DNA of 14,702 nucleotides from Thermotogaceae bacterium (GTDB lineage: Bacteria > Thermotogota > Thermotogae > B21-G9 > HyVt-16): positions 1 through 14,702 of the forward strand of contig DQYP01000256.1 of assembly GCA_011043375.1 (NCBI GenBank). The letters are read 5' to 3'. The stretch's first letter is position 1. Each line of letters opens with the position of its first letter. A program made the translations under genes and the position numbers. A model generated the notes under the pieces. That model saw only the letters and a program-made list of their open reading frames with translations, was not told where the DNA came from and did no database searches. Positions 12,528 to 14,702 of the stretch are shown piece after piece.

Positions 12528-14702
12528 ATAAAAAAACATCAACTGTTTCAGCCAAGAATGGAAAAAAATTAGTCATAGTGGAATCTCCTGCAAAGGCCAA
12601 GACAATACAGAAATACCTTGGTGGTTCGTATAAAGTTGTATCTTCAATGGGCCATATTCGAGATCTTCCAACGAAGAGCTTTGGAGTTAACATAGAGAAA
12701 GGATTCAAGCCTGTTTTCACTATAATAAAGGGAAAGAAAAAGCTCGTAGAAGACATAAAAAAAATGGCCAAGGGTTCTAAAGTGCTTTTAGCGTCGGATT
12801 TGGATAGAGAGGGTGAAGCAATAGCTTGGCATCTTGCTCAAATATTGAATTTAAGTATGAACGAGAACAACAGGGTGATTTTCAATGAAATAACCAGAGA
12901 TGTAATCCGAAAAGCAATTGAGAATCCGAGAAAGATTGACATAAACAAAGTAAACGCTCAGCTCGCTCGAAGAATATTGGATAGGATTGTGGGGTACAAA
13001 ATATCACCATTACTGTGGAAAATATTGAAATCGGGCCTAAGTGCTGGACGTGTTCAGTCGGTTGCTCTGAGGTTCATATGCGAGTTGGAGGAAGAGATCA
13101 AGAAGTTCGTTCCAAAAGAATATTGGAGAATATATGGAATAAAGAACGAAAATAGGATTTACTTATCAAAGATGAATAATAAAAAATTTGATCCTTTGAA
13201 ACTCGGAATCACCCGTGAAAAGGCTGAAGAAATAATCAAAGAACTTAAGGAACGAAAATTTTTCATAAGTGATATTAAAGAAAAAATATCAAAGAAATCT
13301 CCTCCTTCTCCGTACATAACCAGTACGTTGCAACAAGATGCCGCGACTAAATTGGGATTCTCTGTGGCTAAGACGATGAAAATAGCTCAGGACTTATACG
13401 AAGGTGTTGAAACACCTGATGGGAACGTGGCTTTCATAACTTACATGAGAACAGATTCGACGAGAGTATCAGAGGAAGCAGCAAAGAAAGCAAAGGAGTT
13501 CATAAAAGAAAAATTCGGTGATGATTATACATCTAAAGGTTCAAAACGAGCTAACACCAAAAAGAATGCCAATATACAAGATGCACATGAAGCCATCAGA
13601 CCAACTTACATTACTAAAACACCAGATGAAGTTAAAGACATCCTCAAAGGTGATCATTGGAGATTGTATAAACTAATATGGGAAAGATTTTTGGCATCAC
13701 AGATGACACCTTCAAGATACAAGGTGAAAACTATTCAAATATCGAGTGATGATGGAAAATATATTTTTGTTGTAGAGAAAAGTGAGAGAATTTTCGAAGG
13801 TTTTGAAGCTGTTTATAGAATATCAAATGCTTCAGATACTTTCGGTTTTGAAGGTTTTGAAAAGGGTGGAGTTTTCAAATTTGATGAATTCAAGAGTGAA
13901 CAGAAATTCACAGAGCCTCCTACAAGATACACCGAAGCTTCTCTCGTTAGAAAACTCGAAAAAGAAGGTATAGGGCGTCCAAGCACCTATGCAACTATAA
14001 TAAACACACTGTTTGAGAGAAAATATGTGATAAGAAGAAAAAGATTCTTGGTTCCTACATTCATTGGTTTTTTGGTTAATGAGTTCCTCATCAAAAACTT
14101 TCCGAAGATAGTTGAAAGTAAGTTCACCGCTATTATGGAAGATGAACTCGATGAGGTAGAAAATGGTAAAAAGAGTTGGAAAGAAGTCTTGGAAGAATTT
14201 TATAAAGAGTTTGAGAAGGACTTTTCTGAGATATCTCAAAAAATAAGCAGTGGAAAATACGATCTGGAATTTGTAACCGATATGGAATGTGAAAATTGCA
14301 AAGTACCGATGAAATTAAAATTTGGAAGGTTCGGTAGCTATTTGAAATGTGATTCTTGTGGAAAAACACTCTCGACGAAAAACGAGGAAAACTTTTACAT
14401 CGAAAAGGATATTCTACACGTTAAAGAAGCAATAGAAGCGTTTAAAGAGGAAGAACTGGATGAAAAGTGTCCAAAATGTGGAGCATCGTTGGTTGTAAGA
14501 AAGGGAAAATATGGAAAATTCATAGGTTGTTCGAGGTATCCGGCATGTGATTATACAAGACCTATAGTTGAATACGCTAGGGGTAATTGTCCAAAATGTG
14601 GTGGAAAAGTTCAAATAAAGAGATCTCAAAAGGGAAAGACATATTACATATGCGAGAACAACTTGGAGAAAAAAGAATGTGATTTCATAAGTTGGTATGA
14701 AC
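12524..14702 (+). CDS. topA: DNA topoisomerase I (type IA), 3' end outside window
   Basis: An open frame of 726 codons to the window edge; I translated it through and saw no stop or frameshift. The enzyme relaxes negative supercoils by single-strand passage. The Toprim domain is at the N-terminus (LVIVESPAKAKTI at about 15-27; DLDREGEAIAWHL at about 92-104). LSAGRVQSVALR and PPSPYITSTLQQDA follow. The catalytic tyrosine is Y307 in ITYMRTDSTRVS. The C-terminal part has three zinc-ribbon repeats: CENC...CDSC, CPKC...CSRYPAC and CPKC...CENNLEKKEC. The last ends close to the edge, so little is probably missing. The start ATG 12524 overlaps the phosphohexomutase stop (ATGA), with AGAGGTGA (12506-12513) upstream. 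Confidence 0.97.
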   Translation, partial: MNKKTSTVSAKNGKKLVIVESPAKAKTIQKYLGGSYKVVSSMGHIRDLPTKSFGVNIEKGFKPVFTIIKGKKKLVEDIKKMAKGSKVLLASDLDREGEAIAWHLAQILNLSMNENNRVIFNEITRDVIRKAIENPRKIDINKVNAQLARRILDRIVGYKISPLLWKILKSGLSAGRVQSVALRFICELEEEIKKFVPKEYWRIYGIKNENRIYLSKMNNKKFDPLKLGITREKAEEIIKELKERKFFISDIKEKISKKSPPSPYITSTLQQDAATKLGFSVAKTMKIAQDLYEGVETPDGNVAFITYMRTDSTRVSEEAAKKAKEFIKEKFGDDYTSKGSKRANTKKNANIQDAHEAIRPTYITKTPDEVKDILKGDHWRLYKLIWERFLASQMTPSRYKVKTIQISSDDGKYIFVVEKSERIFEGFEAVYRISNASDTFGFEGFEKGGVFKFDEFKSEQKFTEPPTRYTEASLVRKLEKEGIGRPSTYATIINTLFERKYVIRRKRFLVPTFIGFLVNEFLIKNFPKIVESKFTAIMEDELDEVENGKKSWKEVLEEFYKEFEKDFSEISQKISSGKYDLEFVTDMECENCKVPMKLKFGRFGSYLKCDSCGKTLSTKNEENFYIEKDILHVKEAIEAFKEEELDEKCPKCGASLVVRKGKYGKFIGCSRYPACDYTRPIVEYARGNCPKCGGKVQIKRSQKGKTYYICENNLEKKECDFISWYE

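Noticed and set aside
13832..14239. A 135-codon antisense reading frame within topA, and similar antisense frames at 12143-12493 and 12490-12771.
   Set aside because: They lie opposite strongly conserved topA or phosphohexomutase codons, have no SD support, and have composition typical of frame shadows.

Overview
The window is a 14.7 kb stretch of AT-rich bacterial chromosome. Proteins rich in Lys, Glu and Ile, frequent TTG and GTG starts behind strong Shine-Dalgarno (SD) sequences, a four-cysteine L28, and the order rpmB ... alr ... phosphohexomutase - topA suggest a thermophilic bacterium of the Thermotogota type. That assignment is inference from gene style and order, not from a database match.

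Layout. (1) Positions 1-1196, plus strand: the end of lysA (last step of lysine synthesis), then an exported LysM-domain protein. (2) Positions 1207-3186, minus strand: a three-gene signalling operon of ECF sigma factor, membrane anti-sigma factor with a zinc-binding HCC motif, and a secreted RseB/LolA-like protein. It looks like a cell-envelope stress module and has both a housekeeping-type promoter and a possible self-activated ECF promoter. (3) Positions 3364-4617, plus strand: an MFS exporter with its own sigma-70-type promoter, convergent with (4) moeA (4643-5878, minus strand). (5) Positions 5879-6573: about 700 bases without an intact gene, the most accessory-looking part of the window. 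It holds the last 45 codons of a degraded IS200/IS605-type tnpB with its right-end hairpin directly upstream of moeA, a nested inverted repeat, short direct repeats, and an 82-bp REP/MITE-like palindrome. (6) Positions 6574-8214, plus strand: a FapA/DUF342 protein. (7) Positions 8336-14702, plus strand: rpmB with its own promoter and terminator, then a tightly packed series: small membrane protein, alr, OB-HD (YhaM-like) nuclease, phosphohexomutase and topA. Junctions are overlapping or only a few bases apart, indicating one operon. topA runs off the right edge.

The recognisable genes are mostly housekeeping. lysA, alr, the LysM protein and possibly the phosphohexomutase touch peptidoglycan or envelope supply. 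The sigma/anti-sigma/RseB-like trio probably monitors the envelope. The non-coding and mobile-element remains at 5.9-6.5 kb are the least ordinary part. I see no defence system, CRISPR array, tRNA or rRNA, and no clearly new multi-gene system.
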